NCBI GenBank assembly: GCA_963728995.1
Contig: CAVSMD010000002.1
Span: 744,001-808,000 of the forward strand
Direction: 5' to 3'
Source of the DNA: FEN-1219 sp963728995
Lineage (GTDB): Bacteria > Pseudomonadota > Gammaproteobacteria > Steroidobacterales > Rariloculaceae
DNA: 64,000 nt
Position 1 is the first letter of the stretch. Every line of letters starts with the position of its first letter. The notes beneath the pieces are model-generated. The model did no database searches and was not told the origin of the DNA. It saw only the letters and a list, made by a program, of their open reading frames with translations. Below are positions 10,373 to 19,044 of the stretch, piece by piece. A program made the position numbers and the translations under genes.

Positions 10373-10837
10373 TCAGGCGAGGGTCTCTTGCAGCGCCGCG
10401 AGCAACGCGGCGCGATCGTCGGCCGCCAGCGGCCGCTCGGGCTGCTGCTCCAGATCCGCCGACCAGATCGGCGCACCCCAACGCCCGTCGTTCTTGTAGC
10501 GAGGGACCACGTGCCAATGCAGGTGCGGCATCACGTTGCCGAGCGACCCGACGTTGATGTGATCCGGACGACACACGGTGACGATCGCGGCCACCACGCG
10601 GTGCAGATCGGCGGCATACGCCGCCCATTCGGCGCTGGCCAGCTGATCGAGCCGCGTCGCGTGGCGCAGGTCGAACACCAGGATGCCGTGCCCGCGATAC
10701 ATCTGGTTCTGCGGCAAGTACAGCGTCGATGCACCGAGCTTAGCCACCTCGTCCCAGTCGGTCGTGTGCGCCGCGCGCGGCGCGTCGAACGCGCAGCCCT
10801 CGCCCGCCGCGAGCTTGTCCCAGTCCATCGCGACCAT
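10373..10837 (-). CDS. HIT family hydrolase
   Basis: A 154-residue histidine-triad protein. The catalytic triad motif HLHWHVVPR is present about two-thirds along, preceded by GNVMP. Family members hydrolyse nucleotide phosphoramidates or dinucleoside polyphosphates, with the middle His of HxHxH forming the nucleotidyl intermediate. The N-terminal CAFD segment and the helix containing EWAAYAADLHRVVAAI are typical. ATG at 10837 is preceded by GGGAG on the minus strand. It converges with the haem-protein gene, with eight bases between stops. Cytoplasmic; exact substrate unknown. Confidence 0.85.
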   Translation of the reverse strand: MVAMDWDKLAAGEGCAFDAPRAAHTTDWDEVAKLGASTLYLPQNQMYRGHGILVFDLRHATRLDQLASAEWAAYAADLHRVVAAIVTVCRPDHINVGSLGNVMPHLHWHVVPRYKNDGRWGAPIWSADLEQQPERPLAADDRAALLAALQETLA

Positions 10838-11046
10838 TCGAGCTCCCAGAACCAGGAATGGCCGGACGCTACGGAACGCCGGCCAACACGTCAACCCGGT
10901 CGACGGCGCGGTCATTCTTACAATGCGGGCGGCGCGCTGCCCGGCTCAAGCGTCGAAACATGCTCTATGCTTGGCTGCATGATCGCAGTGCCGTGCATCG
11001 AGGTCGCGCACCGTTTTTGCAAGCCGCCCCGGCGGCGGCCATTGCC

Positions 11047-11709
11047 ATGTCGTTCGACGCTCCCGTAACACCTTCGCCGCGCCGGTCCGTCGCGCTCGAG
11101 CTCGCCGGCCTCGCAGGGGTGACGCTGCTGTTCGTCGCGACGTTCCGAGTACGCCCCCCGTACGTGGATTTCGGTCTCGCCGCCGTCGCGGTCGCCTTGA
11201 TCGTGGGCAGCGCGGGCCGCAGCCGCCGCCTGTGGGGGCTCGCTCCGACGAGCCCGGCCGATGCGGCCCGGAGTGCACGGCTCGCGGTCGGCGGTTTCAC
11301 GATCGCCGCAATGATCGTGCTCGCGGTCACGGCCGTGCTCGTCGCGAACCGTAGCGCCATGCCGTGGCTGCCGCGCTTCACCCACTGGCACATGCTCGCA
11401 GCCGCGGCGTTGTATTTCCCCTGGGCGCTACTCCAGCAATACATCTTCCAGTTCTATCTGCTCGGCCGCCTGCTGCGCATCGCACCCATTCAGGTCGCGA
11501 TCCCCGTGGCCGCCTGCGCCTTCGCCGCCGTGCACTTTCCACGTGAGCCCGTGATGCTCGTGACGCTCATCGCGGGTGCATTCTGGTCGTTCTGCTATTA
11601 CCGCTGGCGCCGGCTGCTGCCGCTCGCGGCATCGCATGCGATCCTCGGTGCGGCGCTCCACTACTGGGTATTCGGCGACGACTTGCTCGAGGCCTGGCTG
11701 CCATGGTGA
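11047..11709 (+). CDS. CPBP-like membrane protein with altered active-site motif
   Basis: A ~220-residue polytopic membrane protein (about six to seven hydrophobic segments) of the CAAX-protease/bacteriocin-processing superfamily. The second and third signature motifs are recognisable: FAAVHFP in one helix and ASHAILGAALHY in the last. The first motif, normally EExxxR, reads LQQYIFQFYLLGRL, so both glutamates and the arginine are glutamines. A proteobacterial subgroup with LQQ at this place exists to my knowledge, so it may not be an ordinary protease. ATG at 11047 is chosen because the sequence upstream is not protein-like; no convincing ribosome-binding site decides it. Confidence 0.75.
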   Translation: MSFDAPVTPSPRRSVALELAGLAGVTLLFVATFRVRPPYVDFGLAAVAVALIVGSAGRSRRLWGLAPTSPADAARSARLAVGGFTIAAMIVLAVTAVLVANRSAMPWLPRFTHWHMLAAAALYFPWALLQQYIFQFYLLGRLLRIAPIQVAIPVAACAFAAVHFPREPVMLVTLIAGAFWSFCYYRWRRLLPLAASHAILGAALHYWVFGDDLLEAWLPW

Positions 11710-11791
11710 GCACCGGTTGTGCGACCCGCCGCATCGTGGTCTATTAGCGGCCACGTCGCTTCCAAGCTCATCGACCACGAGGTTGCATACC

Positions 11792-12244
11792 ATGAGTCAA
11801 GAACACGAATCGAACATCGATCGGCGCAGCATTCTGCTCGGCGCCGGCAAAGCCGCAGCCGCCGGCGTCGTCGCTGCGATCGGCACGGGCGCCGCGGGCA
11901 CGGCCGAGGCCGAGGGCACGGTCGACCAGGAGTGCATGACGATCGTCTACGAGAACAAGCCGGGCGTACGGTTCGACTTCGACTACTACGTCAACACCCA
12001 CATGCCGCGGATCATGAGGCTGTACGGGAAGTCGATCAGCCGCTTCGAGCTGCGCCGCGGCCAGCCCGGTGCCGACGGCGCGCTACCGCCGTATGTCGCG
12101 ACGATCACCATCTGGATCGCGGACGCGAAGGCCTTCGACGCCGCCGCCGCCGAGCATCAGGCGGGCTTGCGCGCCGACGTGCCGAAGTTCACCGACGCGG
12201 TGCTGATCGCGCAGCGCGACAAGATCGTCGGCGTGGCCACGTAA
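11792..12244 (+). CDS. EthD-like protein with Tat signal
   Basis: A 150-residue protein. The N-terminus has a twin-arginine motif (DRRSILLG) and a hydrophobic stretch ending in AEAEG, so it is probably Tat-exported. The remainder is a dimeric alpha/beta barrel-like domain of the EthD family: MTIVYENKPGVRFD, YYVNTHMPRIMRLYG and a second strand-helix unit VATITIWIADAKAFDAA. EthD proteins accompany ether or polyketide metabolism, but the catalytic role of most members is unknown, and cytoplasmic location is usual, so the Tat signal is unusual. ATG at 11792; a short GAGG lies upstream. Monocistronic appearance. Confidence 0.8.
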   Translation: MSQEHESNIDRRSILLGAGKAAAAGVVAAIGTGAAGTAEAEGTVDQECMTIVYENKPGVRFDFDYYVNTHMPRIMRLYGKSISRFELRRGQPGADGALPPYVATITIWIADAKAFDAAAAEHQAGLRADVPKFTDAVLIAQRDKIVGVAT

Positions 12245-12566
12245 CCGACGCTCGCACGCAGCGAGAACTGCCGCACAGCGCGCGCACGTCACGCACTGCG
12301 ACGTTCCGCCACTGAGCGCTGCACCACAGTTTGCCGCCGCCGCGGCCGCCTACGCTCGGGCAGTCAGGGTTGCGACGAGCATGTCGTGCGGACGGCCGCG
12401 AACATCGATCACCGGTTTCTTGATTACCTCTCGGAGCTGCTGCTCTGCAGCCGTTGTCTGCGCCGGGGGGTGCGCCGGCCGGTGCGGCAAGTCATCTCGC
12501 CGCGCCACCGGCCGTCGAGCCTTTGCCCCGCTTGTCGTCGCGGCCGACACGCGAACGAGTGAGCCG
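12245..12566. other. Intergenic region, no gene seen
   Basis: About 320 bases between the EthD-like gene and the convergent YeeE/YedE pair. An open frame on the minus strand crosses it, but its composition is not protein-like and it overlaps the end of the transporter gene. No tRNA, strong terminator hairpin with T-run, or repeat was found. Confidence 0.5.
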
Positions 12567-12977
12567 TCACTGTCGCACCAGCGCGCCCTGCACGTAGGCA
12601 CCCGCCAACATACCGGCGAGCGAGATCAACAGCGGCCAGTTGCCGACTCCGAGCCCGGCGATCGCCGGTCCCGGGCAGACGCCGCTCAAGCCCCAGCCGA
12701 TGCCGAACAACGCGGCGCCCCCAATCGTGCGCTTCGTCATCTCCGAAGGATGCTTGCCGAACGCCCCGCCGAGCACCGGCTGCGAAAGCACGCGCGGCAG
12801 GACATGGTAGGCCACGCCGGTCACGAAGGCGGCACCGCCGAGCACGAACAGTAGACCGAGGTCCTGGAAGGTCAGAAACGAGAGGATGACCTCGGGCCGC
12901 ACCATCGCCGAGTACGACAGCCCGAAGCCGAACACGATGCCGGTGATCAGGGCCACGGCGAGCGTCGCCGCGCTCAC
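12567..12977 (-). CDS. YeeE/YedE-type (DUF6691) half-transporter
   Basis: A ~136-residue inner-membrane protein with about four hydrophobic helices. The motif GLSGVCPGPAIAGLG near residue 100 is the conserved cysteine motif of the YeeE/YedE sulfur-transport family, in which cysteines relay thiosulfate-like ions. In this branch the transporter is split in two genes. GTG at 12977 overlaps the stop of the upstream half (GTGA), so the two are translated as a coupled pair. Function as a sulfur-compound transporter is a family inference. Confidence 0.85.
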   Translation of the reverse strand: MSAATLAVALITGIVFGFGLSYSAMVRPEVILSFLTFQDLGLLFVLGGAAFVTGVAYHVLPRVLSQPVLGGAFGKHPSEMTKRTIGGAALFGIGWGLSGVCPGPAIAGLGVGNWPLLISLAGMLAGAYVQGALVRQ

Positions 12978-13447
12978 GACGCACCGCCGAGCAACCCCAC
13001 GAGCTGCGCCGTGACGATCGCGGTCACGAGAAACGTGACGACGGCGAGCATCGACGGCCACTGCAGTGAGCCGATCCCGCAGACGCCATGACCCGACGTG
13101 CAGCCATTACCGAGGCGCGCCCCGAACCCTGCAATGAAACCGCCGATCGCGAGGCGCCATGGCCCGACCTGCGTCTGAAACGTTGCGCCGTGCGCCACGG
13201 TCACGAGAAACACCGCCCCACCCACCACGAGCCCGAGCGCGAGCGCCAGGCGCCAGCCGCGGCTGGACGTGAACCTCGCCTGCTGAAAGAACCCGCGCCG
13301 CGACACGAACGACCAGGTCGTGCTCAGCACCGTGCTCATCCCGGTCACGAGCCCCGACATTGCGAACGCGAAGCTCACGGCCAGGCCGAGCATGAGCCCG
13401 CCGACGAGATACGTCTGAATACCGTTCGGAAACAGCTGCTGCAGCAT
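12974..13447 (-). CDS. YeeE/YedE-type half-transporter
   Basis: A 157-residue membrane protein, the partner of the gene that follows it on the minus strand. It has hydrophobic helices at roughly residues 12-38, 63-85, 98-115 and 128-152. The signature GARLGNGCTSGHGVCG carries the cysteine and the GNGCTSGHG loop typical of the family. Together the two halves would make a complete YeeE/YedE-like unit of about 290 residues. ATG at 13447. No rhodanese or metalloregulator gene of the kind often linked to such pairs lies next to it. Confidence 0.87.
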   Translation of the reverse strand: MLQQLFPNGIQTYLVGGLMLGLAVSFAFAMSGLVTGMSTVLSTTWSFVSRRGFFQQARFTSSRGWRLALALGLVVGGAVFLVTVAHGATFQTQVGPWRLAIGGFIAGFGARLGNGCTSGHGVCGIGSLQWPSMLAVVTFLVTAIVTAQLVGLLGGAS

Positions 13448-13580
13448 CGCGCAACTCCGCGCCGCCCGTGGCGCCCCGGTGGATTATCCGCGACGCGGGG
13501 GACGCGTTGCCAGCTCGCGCGGCCGCAGCCGTATGATCGCCGGCGTGTCCGCCCGCAGTCCGGACCGGCGCATTACACAG

Positions 13581-14174
13581 ATGAGGAGTCCCGAGCAGCG
13601 CATGCATCCCGCGTTCAAATCAGGCACCTTTCCGCCCTCGCCGCCCGCGGCGGAAGCCCTTGCGCTCGGCCTCGTCAACACGACCGATCTGCTGAAGCTC
13701 AAGGCCATCGCCCGCTATCACGCGCGGGGGCTGCCGCCATCCATCGGCTGGAGCGATTTGCTGCAAGAAGCGTTCGCCAGAGTTCTGAGCGGCGCTCGCC
13801 ACCCACCGGACGGCGTGCCGTTCCTCTCCTTTCTCTCCGGCGTCATGCGCAGCATTCGCACCGAGTACTGGCGCCGGGCGCAGCGCGAGTCGCGCCACGT
13901 CGGCAGCGGCCCGGCTGCCACCGACGCGAGCGACGTGGCCGACCCGGCGCCCGGGCCGGAGCGCCAGCTCATGGCACGCCAGGAGCTGGCCCGCATCGAG
14001 CAGCTGTTCGCCGACGACCCCGTGGCGCGCCAAGTCCTCGCGGGGCTCGCCGAAGAGCTGTCGGCGGAGGAGATCCAGGCACGCTTCTGTCTGTCGAAAA
14101 CAGATTACGACTCCACGCGCAGACGCATCCGCCGGCTGCTGCTGCGCGAGGGGTTACGGACACCACAACTATGA
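13581..14174 (+). CDS. RNA polymerase sigma factor (sigma-70/ECF-like)
   Basis: A ~197-residue sigma-like protein. Region 2 is visible as GWSDLLQEAFARVLSG followed by PFLSFLSGVMRSIRTEYWR, and a C-terminal region-4-like helix-turn-helix as LAEELSAEEIQARFCLS and TRRRIRRLLLRE. The linker is Ala/Pro/Asp-rich (about residues 115-135). It probably directs transcription of a small regulon; targets unknown. Start uncertain: ATG at 13581 or ATG at 13602; the frame is open further upstream from a GTG. It is coupled by an ATGA overlap to a small gene that may encode a regulator of its activity. Divergent from the YeeE/YedE pair. Confidence 0.75.
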   Translation: MRSPEQRMHPAFKSGTFPPSPPAAEALALGLVNTTDLLKLKAIARYHARGLPPSIGWSDLLQEAFARVLSGARHPPDGVPFLSFLSGVMRSIRTEYWRRAQRESRHVGSGPAATDASDVADPAPGPERQLMARQELARIEQLFADDPVARQVLAGLAEELSAEEIQARFCLSKTDYDSTRRRIRRLLLREGLRTPQL

Positions 14175-14431
14175 ACGACCCAATACCCGAGCTCGCGCTC
14201 GAACGCCTGTTGCTCGCCATCGAGCACGAGCTGCTCGCGGCGTCGGACCACGACGTGGAGGTCGCTGCACGCGAGCTCGGCATCAAGCCAGAGATGAAGG
14301 GCTCGATCGCGCTCGTCGGCATCATCCACTTCGCATGGCCGCGCGCCGCGTCGCAGCTCCGTGCAACCTGCGGACCCGAGGCGCCGGCCACGCGCCGCGG
14401 AGCGAAGGGTGACGCTTCGACGCCCGGGTGA
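14171..14431 (+). CDS. Small protein coupled to the sigma factor
   Basis: An 86-residue protein whose ATG overlaps the sigma-factor stop (ATGA), giving translational coupling. The N-terminal half is an acidic amphipathic helix (LALERLLLAIEHELLAAS), followed by a short conserved-looking ELGIKPEMKGSIALVG and a basic, disordered C-terminal tail. No membrane segment, zinc motif or known anti-sigma domain is seen. Position suggests an accessory or anti-sigma role; this is inference. I do not recognise the family. Confidence 0.6.
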   Translation: MNDPIPELALERLLLAIEHELLAASDHDVEVAARELGIKPEMKGSIALVGIIHFAWPRAASQLRATCGPEAPATRRGAKGDASTPG

Positions 14432-14442
14432 CGCTGCGCGTC

Positions 14443-15081
14443 CTAATCGAGCAGCGCAGGCAGCTCCCGCATCGCGGTGAACGTTCGTGCGGCGCCGGCT
14501 GCAGCGAGGGCCGCCGCGGGCACTAGCCCTGCGAACCCGAATACCGTCATGCCGGCGGCGCAACCTGCAAGCACGCCGTTGACGGAGTCCTCGATCACGG
14601 CGGCACGCGCCGGCGGCACCCCCATGCGCTCGGCGGCGAGGAGGAACACGTCGGGCGCGGGCTTGCCGCGCGGCACCTCGGTGCCGCTGTACAGCCGGCC
14701 CTCGAACAGCGGCAACAAGCCGGTCGCGCCGAGCGTCGCGCGCATCTTCGCGTGATCGCCGCTCGACGCGATGCAGTACGGCACTCGCAAAGCCTCGAGG
14801 ACGTCGCGGACCCCGTCCACCGGCTGCACGCGCTCGCGCAACACCCGATCGCGCTCGGCGCGATACCGATCGAGGGCCTCCGGAGGCGCAGGTCGTCCGG
14901 TGAGGCCTTCGACGATCGCGAGACAGTCCGCCAGACGGCGACCGAGGAAGAGCTCGTTCATCCGCGCGCTATCGAGATCCGCGCCGAGCGAGCGAATGAA
15001 GTCACCGAACACCTCGTGGACGAGGCGCTCGCTGTCGACCACGACGCCGTCGCAATCGAAGATCACGAGGTCGAATCGCAT
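14443..15081 (-). CDS. HAD superfamily phosphatase (beta-phosphoglucomutase/YieH-like)
   Basis: A 212-residue haloacid dehalogenase-type hydrolase. Motif I is FDCDGVVVDSE (nucleophile and acid/base aspartates), motif II the Ser in ASSGD, motif III the Lys in PRGKPAPDVF, motif IV VIEDSVNG. The helical cap of subfamily IA lies between residues 15 and 85. Such enzymes dephosphorylate sugar phosphates or 6-phosphogluconate or isomerise beta-phosphoglucose; which one cannot be told. ATG at 15081. The release-factor-like gene ends only six bases upstream, so they may form an operon with the sugar dehydrogenase gene. Confidence 0.88.
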   Translation of the reverse strand: MRFDLVIFDCDGVVVDSERLVHEVFGDFIRSLGADLDSARMNELFLGRRLADCLAIVEGLTGRPAPPEALDRYRAERDRVLRERVQPVDGVRDVLEALRVPYCIASSGDHAKMRATLGATGLLPLFEGRLYSGTEVPRGKPAPDVFLLAAERMGVPPARAAVIEDSVNGVLAGCAAGMTVFGFAGLVPAAALAAAGAARTFTAMRELPALLD

Positions 15082-15087
15082 TGCCGT

Positions 15088-15528
15088 TCAGTCGTCGACG
15101 GTGCGCCGCTCGCGCTTGCGCTTCCCGTGCCGAGTCTTGCTATCGAGACGGCGTTGCTGCGAAGCGCGCGTAGGCTTCGTCGCGCGGCGCGCCTTCGGCA
15201 CGAACAGCGCGCGGCGAATCAGGTCCGCCAGACGCTGCCGCGCGGCCTCCTTGTTCTGCTCCTGACTGCGGAACTGCTGCGCCTTGATCACGACGACGCC
15301 GTCGGCTGCGATCCTGTGATCGCGCAGCGCGAGCAGCCGTTGCCGGCAGGCTTCGGGCAACGCTTGCGACCGCGCAGCGTCGAAGCGCAGCTGCACGGCG
15401 CTCGCGACCTTGTTGACGTTCTGCCCGCCCGCGCCCTGCGCGCGGATCGCGCTGAACTGAAGCTCCGCCTCGGGGATCGTGACGGTCGAGTTGACGGCAA
15501 GCCCGGAATCGGCGGACGCACCCGGCAT
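15088..15528 (-). CDS. arfB: Ribosome-rescue hydrolase ArfB
   Basis: A 146-residue class-I release-factor-like peptidyl-tRNA hydrolase. The catalytic GGQ is in AQGAGGQNVNKV, and the basic C-terminal tail (KARRATKPTRASQQRR, KTRHGKRKRERR) that enters the empty mRNA channel is present. Length fits ArfB/YaeJ (about 140) and there is no codon-recognition domain. It releases nascent chains from ribosomes stalled without a stop codon. ATG at 15528 lies three bases from the stop of the sugar dehydrogenase gene, so they are probably co-transcribed. Confidence 0.92.
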   Translation of the reverse strand: MPGASADSGLAVNSTVTIPEAELQFSAIRAQGAGGQNVNKVASAVQLRFDAARSQALPEACRQRLLALRDHRIAADGVVVIKAQQFRSQEQNKEAARQRLADLIRRALFVPKARRATKPTRASQQRRLDSKTRHGKRKRERRTVDD

Positions 15529-15531
15529 GGC

Positions 15532-16737
15532 TCAGCTCGCCGGCTCGATCCTGAGCACGGCGCCGTCGTTCTCGTCGGTCAGCACGTACAGGAGCTCGTC
15601 CGGACCTTGGCGCACGTCGCGAATCCGTTGTTGCAGGTCCACGAGTAACTGCTCGCGGCGCAGCTCTTCCATCTTCTCGTTGAACAGGATGCGCTCGAGA
15701 TGGCCGGTGCCGGGGATCTCGCCCTGCCGTAAACCCCCGACGAACACGTCGCCTTGCCACTTCGGTAGCTTGCTGCCGGTGTAGAACGCAAGCCCCGAGA
15801 CGGCGATCGACGGCGTCCAGTACACGATCGGATCCTCGAACCCGTCGCGCGAGAAACCCTTCGATTGCCACGGGCCGCCATACGTGCGGCCGAGGCTCAC
15901 GAGCGGCCAGCCGTAGTTCGCGCCGGCCTTCAGCACGTTGATCTCGTCACCGCCGTTCGGGCCGTTCTCGCTCTCCCAGAGCTCACCGGTGCCGGGATGC
16001 ACGGCGAGACCGAGCGTGCTGCGATGACCGAGCGTATAGATCTCGGGTCGGTAGCCGGGCTTGCCGCTGAACGGGTTGTCGCTCGGCACGGTGCCGTCGT
16101 CGTTCAAGCGCAGCACCTTGCCCGCGAGGCTCATGGGGTCCTGTGCGGCGTCCGCCATGCCGCCGAAGGTCGATACGTATAGCTTCCCGTCGCGCCCGAA
16201 GACGAGCCGCGACACACTGCTGGTATCCGGCGTCACGAAGATATCGCGAACCGCAGTCAGCGCGTGCCCATCCCACACGCCGCGCGCTACGCCGAGCTGC
16301 GCGCGCCCTTCGCCTGCGGGCTTGTTGTAGCTCAAATAGACGAAGTGATTGCTCGCGAACTGCGGATGCAGCACGACGTCGCCGAGGCCCGAGATGCCGT
16401 TCGCGGCCACGACGGGCACGCCCTCCACGGGCTGCGGATCGAGCGCACCACTGCGAATCACGCGGAGCTGCCCGGCGCGCTCCGTCACGAGCATTTCACC
16501 GCTCGGCAGGAACGCGATGCTCCACGGATGCTTGAGCCCGCGCACGAGGACCACCACGCGAATGTCCTGGCCCTCGGCCGTGTGATACACGAAGGGGCCG
16601 GCCGGCAACGGCGGCACGACGATGCCGGTTGGCGCAACCGGCGTGCCGTTGCGCATGGGCACGCTCTGCTGCGCGGTGGCGACGGCGGTGACTAGACCCA
16701 GCGCGACCGCGGCCGCGCACGCTGTTCGGTGTTGCAT
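15532..16737 (-). CDS. PQQ-dependent aldose sugar dehydrogenase (soluble, YliI-like)
   Basis: A 401-residue periplasmic protein. Signal peptide ends near TAVATAQ. The mature protein is a six-bladed beta-propeller of the soluble glucose dehydrogenase/GSDH family: GLKHPWSIAFLPSGEMLVTER, GLGDVVLHPQFASN (with the Asp/His region), TLGHRSTLGLAVHPGTG, WESENGPNGGDEIN and GANYGWPLVS match the family's cofactor and calcium regions. It oxidises aldose sugars at the aldehyde carbon using PQQ; no PQQ-synthesis genes are in the window. ATG at 16737, with GGGAAA upstream. The open frame continues further upstream but without protein-like sequence. Confidence 0.9.
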   Translation of the reverse strand: MQHRTACAAAVALGLVTAVATAQQSVPMRNGTPVAPTGIVVPPLPAGPFVYHTAEGQDIRVVVLVRGLKHPWSIAFLPSGEMLVTERAGQLRVIRSGALDPQPVEGVPVVAANGISGLGDVVLHPQFASNHFVYLSYNKPAGEGRAQLGVARGVWDGHALTAVRDIFVTPDTSSVSRLVFGRDGKLYVSTFGGMADAAQDPMSLAGKVLRLNDDGTVPSDNPFSGKPGYRPEIYTLGHRSTLGLAVHPGTGELWESENGPNGGDEINVLKAGANYGWPLVSLGRTYGGPWQSKGFSRDGFEDPIVYWTPSIAVSGLAFYTGSKLPKWQGDVFVGGLRQGEIPGTGHLERILFNEKMEELRREQLLVDLQQRIRDVRQGPDELLYVLTDENDGAVLRIEPAS

Positions 16738-16916
16738 TCGAGTTTCCCGCGCCGGCTCGGCGAGCTTCTTTCGACGCCGCTCATGGTACTCCCGAGCACT
16801 GCCGCTGTCCGGAGCGCACCCCTGCGCTCGCAACCTCGGCGGAAACGGCGCAGACTAAGCATGCACCTCACGATTCGCGAATCGACTTCGTTCCGCCATG
16901 AAGAGGGGGGATCGCG

Positions 16917-17357
16917 ATGTCCAGTGTTCAGGAAATCCTGAGAACGAAGGGCCAAACGGTCTATTCGGTGCATCCCGACGACACGGTGCTGCAGGCGCTC
17001 GGTGTGATGGCAGAGCACGACATCGGCGCCGTGCTCGTCATGAGCGACGACCACCTCGTCGGGATCCTCACCGAGCGTGACTACGCGCGGAAAGTGGTGC
17101 TGGTCGGACGCTCGTCGCGGGACTCGCCCGTGCGCGCCATCATGACGTCGCAAGTCGTCTGCGTGGCACCGGATCGTTCCGTCGACGAGTGCATGGGCAT
17201 CATGACCGAGAAGCGCGTGCGACACCTGCCGGTGCTCGACAAGAAGCACGTCGTCGGCCTGATCTCGATCGGCGATCTCGTCAAGGAGACGATCGCCGAG
17301 CAGCAGTTCACGATCACGCAGCTGCAGCGCTACATCGTCGGCGTCGGCTACGGCTAG
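16917..17357 (+). CDS. CBS-domain protein
   Basis: A 146-residue stand-alone Bateman module with two CBS domains: residues about 8-60 (VYSVHPDDTVLQALGVM, HLVGILTERDYAR) and 72-130 (IMTSQVVCVAPDRSVDECM, HVVGLISIGDLVKE). CBS pairs bind adenosine nucleotides and sense energy status or regulate partner enzymes. The ATG at 16917 is preceded by GAAGAGGGGG. No partner is obvious: the upstream gene is divergent and the downstream one is a peroxiredoxin. Cytoplasmic. Confidence 0.9.
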   Translation: MSSVQEILRTKGQTVYSVHPDDTVLQALGVMAEHDIGAVLVMSDDHLVGILTERDYARKVVLVGRSSRDSPVRAIMTSQVVCVAPDRSVDECMGIMTEKRVRHLPVLDKKHVVGLISIGDLVKETIAEQQFTITQLQRYIVGVGYG

Positions 17358-17496
17358 GCCGAAACTCGGCCCCGGGACCGGCGCCAGCCCTATCGCCCCA
17401 TGCTGGGGCGCCGGCGGGCTTGCGCTTCCGCCCGCGCCTTGTCACGATTTGGCCAGACCGTTTGTCCGCACACCAATCTCATTCGAGGGGATCCCC

Positions 17497-18079
17497 ATGA
17501 ACAAGCTGCTTCTCGCTGGCCTCGCCTCTGCGCTCGTCGCCCTTCCGGTCGCGGCGGCGCTGCAAAAGGGCGACAAGGCGCCGGCATTCAAGGCGCAGGC
17601 GTCGCTCGCCGGCAAGGCGTTTTCGTACTCGCTCGCCGACCAGCTGAAGAAAGGTCCGGTGGTCGTGTACTTCTATCCGTCCGCGTTCACGCAGGGCTGC
17701 AACATCCAGGCGCACACGTTCGCGGAGAACATGGACAAGTTCGACGCGGCGAAGGCCATCGGTCGTCGGCGTGTCGCTCGACAGCATCGAGCGGCTCAAC
17801 GATTTCTCGGCCGATCCGAACTACTGCGCGGGCAAGCTGCCCGTCGCCTCGGATGCCGACGGCTCGATCGCGAAGTCCTATGAGCTCAGCGTGCGCGACG
17901 GCCGGCCCGGCATGACCGACACCCGCGGCAAGGAGATCGGCCATGGGTTCGCCGAGCGCACGACGTTCATCGTGACCCCCGACGGCAACGTCGCGGCGAC
18001 GATCGGCGGCGTGTCGCCGGACGAAAACGTCATGCAGGCGCTCAAGGCCGTGCAAGACATGATGCACGCGGGACACTAA
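17497..18079 (+). CDS. Exported peroxiredoxin, AhpC/TSA family (one frameshift)
   Basis: A ~193-residue thioredoxin-fold peroxidase with a signal peptide (LASALVALPVAAAL). The first frame covers KGDKAPAFKAQ and the peroxidatic cysteine motif VVVYFYPSAFTQGCN; the frame breaks near 17757 and resumes as VGVSLDSIERLNDFSADPNYC, with the C-terminal RTTFIVTPDGNVAATIGG. It resembles BCP/PrxQ-type enzymes that reduce hydroperoxides; export to the periplasm is inferred from the signal. ATG at 17497 follows GAGGGG. It ends at a strong intrinsic terminator. Confidence 0.85.
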
Positions 18080-18098
18080 CCCTAAGCGTTGGCTCACG

Positions 18099-18130
18099 AG
18101 CCCGCTGCGCGCCGCGCAGCGGGCTTTTTT
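18099..18130 (+). terminator. Rho-independent terminator after the peroxiredoxin gene
   Basis: A perfect 12-bp GC-rich stem (18099-18110 pairs with 18114-18125), 3-base loop, followed by a run of six T. It lies 20 bases after the peroxiredoxin stop and isolates it from the downstream reductase gene. Confidence 0.92.
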
Positions 18131-18149
18131 ACATACGGGACCGTCGTCC

Positions 18150-19044
18150 ATGTCGAAGACTCGCAAACCCCTGCTCGTGACCGGCGCCGCCGGTAACCTC
18201 GGCCGCCGCGTCATCGAGCTGCTGCTCGAAGCCGACGCCGGCCCGATCATCGCGACCACACGCACGCCCGAGAAGCTCGGCGACTTCGCGAAACGCGGCG
18301 TCGACGTGCGCAAGGCCGACTTCAACGACTCCGGCGACGTTGCAGCAAGCTTTCGCGGGCGCCGAGCGCGTGTTGCTGATCAGCACCGGCGATTTGTTCC
18401 CCGAGGGAGCGCGCCTGCGTCAGCATCGTGCGGCCGTGCTGGCGGCCGTGGAGGCAGACGTGCGGCACGTGCTCTACACGTCGGCACCCGCGCCATATCC
18501 GACGGCCGCGGGCTCGTTGATCAACGATCACTTCTGGACCGAGCAGGCGCTCGCCGCGAGCCCGCTCGAATGGACGATCCTGCGCCATCACCTCTACACC
18601 GAGTTCCTGCTCGGCACGCTCGGCACGGCGTTGAAGCTCGGCCAGCTCACGTCCTCGATCGGTAAAGCCGGCGTGAACTACGTGACGCGCGAGGACTGCG
18701 CGCGTGCCGACGCCGCCGCGCTGGCGGCCGACTACTCCGGCCGCAGGATTCTCGACGTGACGGGCCCGGCCCCGGTCACACAGGACGAGCTCGCCGCGCT
18801 CGCGAGCAAGCTCACGGGCAAACCGCTCACGCACGTGGCCGTCAGCCGCGCCGAGCACGCGAAGATCCTCGGGGCCGCGGGCCTGCCGCCGTTTCTGATC
18901 GACGCGCTGCTGAACTTCCAGCAGCAAGGCGCGCACGGCTATCTCGCCGTGTCGCCGCCGAGCGTGCTGGCGCTGACGGGCACGGCCCCGACCTCGGTGC
19001 AGGAGTTCCTGACGGCGAATCGCGCCGCGTTGACGCAGAGCTAG
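18150..19044 (+). CDS. NAD(P)-binding NmrA/QorB-like reductase (one frameshift)
   Basis: A ~297-residue atypical short-chain dehydrogenase-fold protein. The dinucleotide motif TGAAGNLGRRV is at the N-terminus, followed by ATTRTPEKL where the adenosine phosphate is read. The frame breaks near 18340 (DFNDSG) and resumes as LQQAFAGAERVLLISTGD; later parts include VRHVLYTSAPAP, SPLEWTILRHHLYTEF and GRRILDVTGPAPVTQDEL. This matches quinone oxidoreductase 2 (QorB)-like proteins, which use NADPH to reduce quinones or act as redox sensors. ATG at 18150. Its stop overlaps the convergent folD-like stop by four bases. Confidence 0.83.

Noticed and set aside
12350..12601. An 83-codon minus-strand frame before the YeeE/YedE pair
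   Set aside because: Overlaps the end of the transporter gene and has no recognisable protein character or ribosome-binding site.
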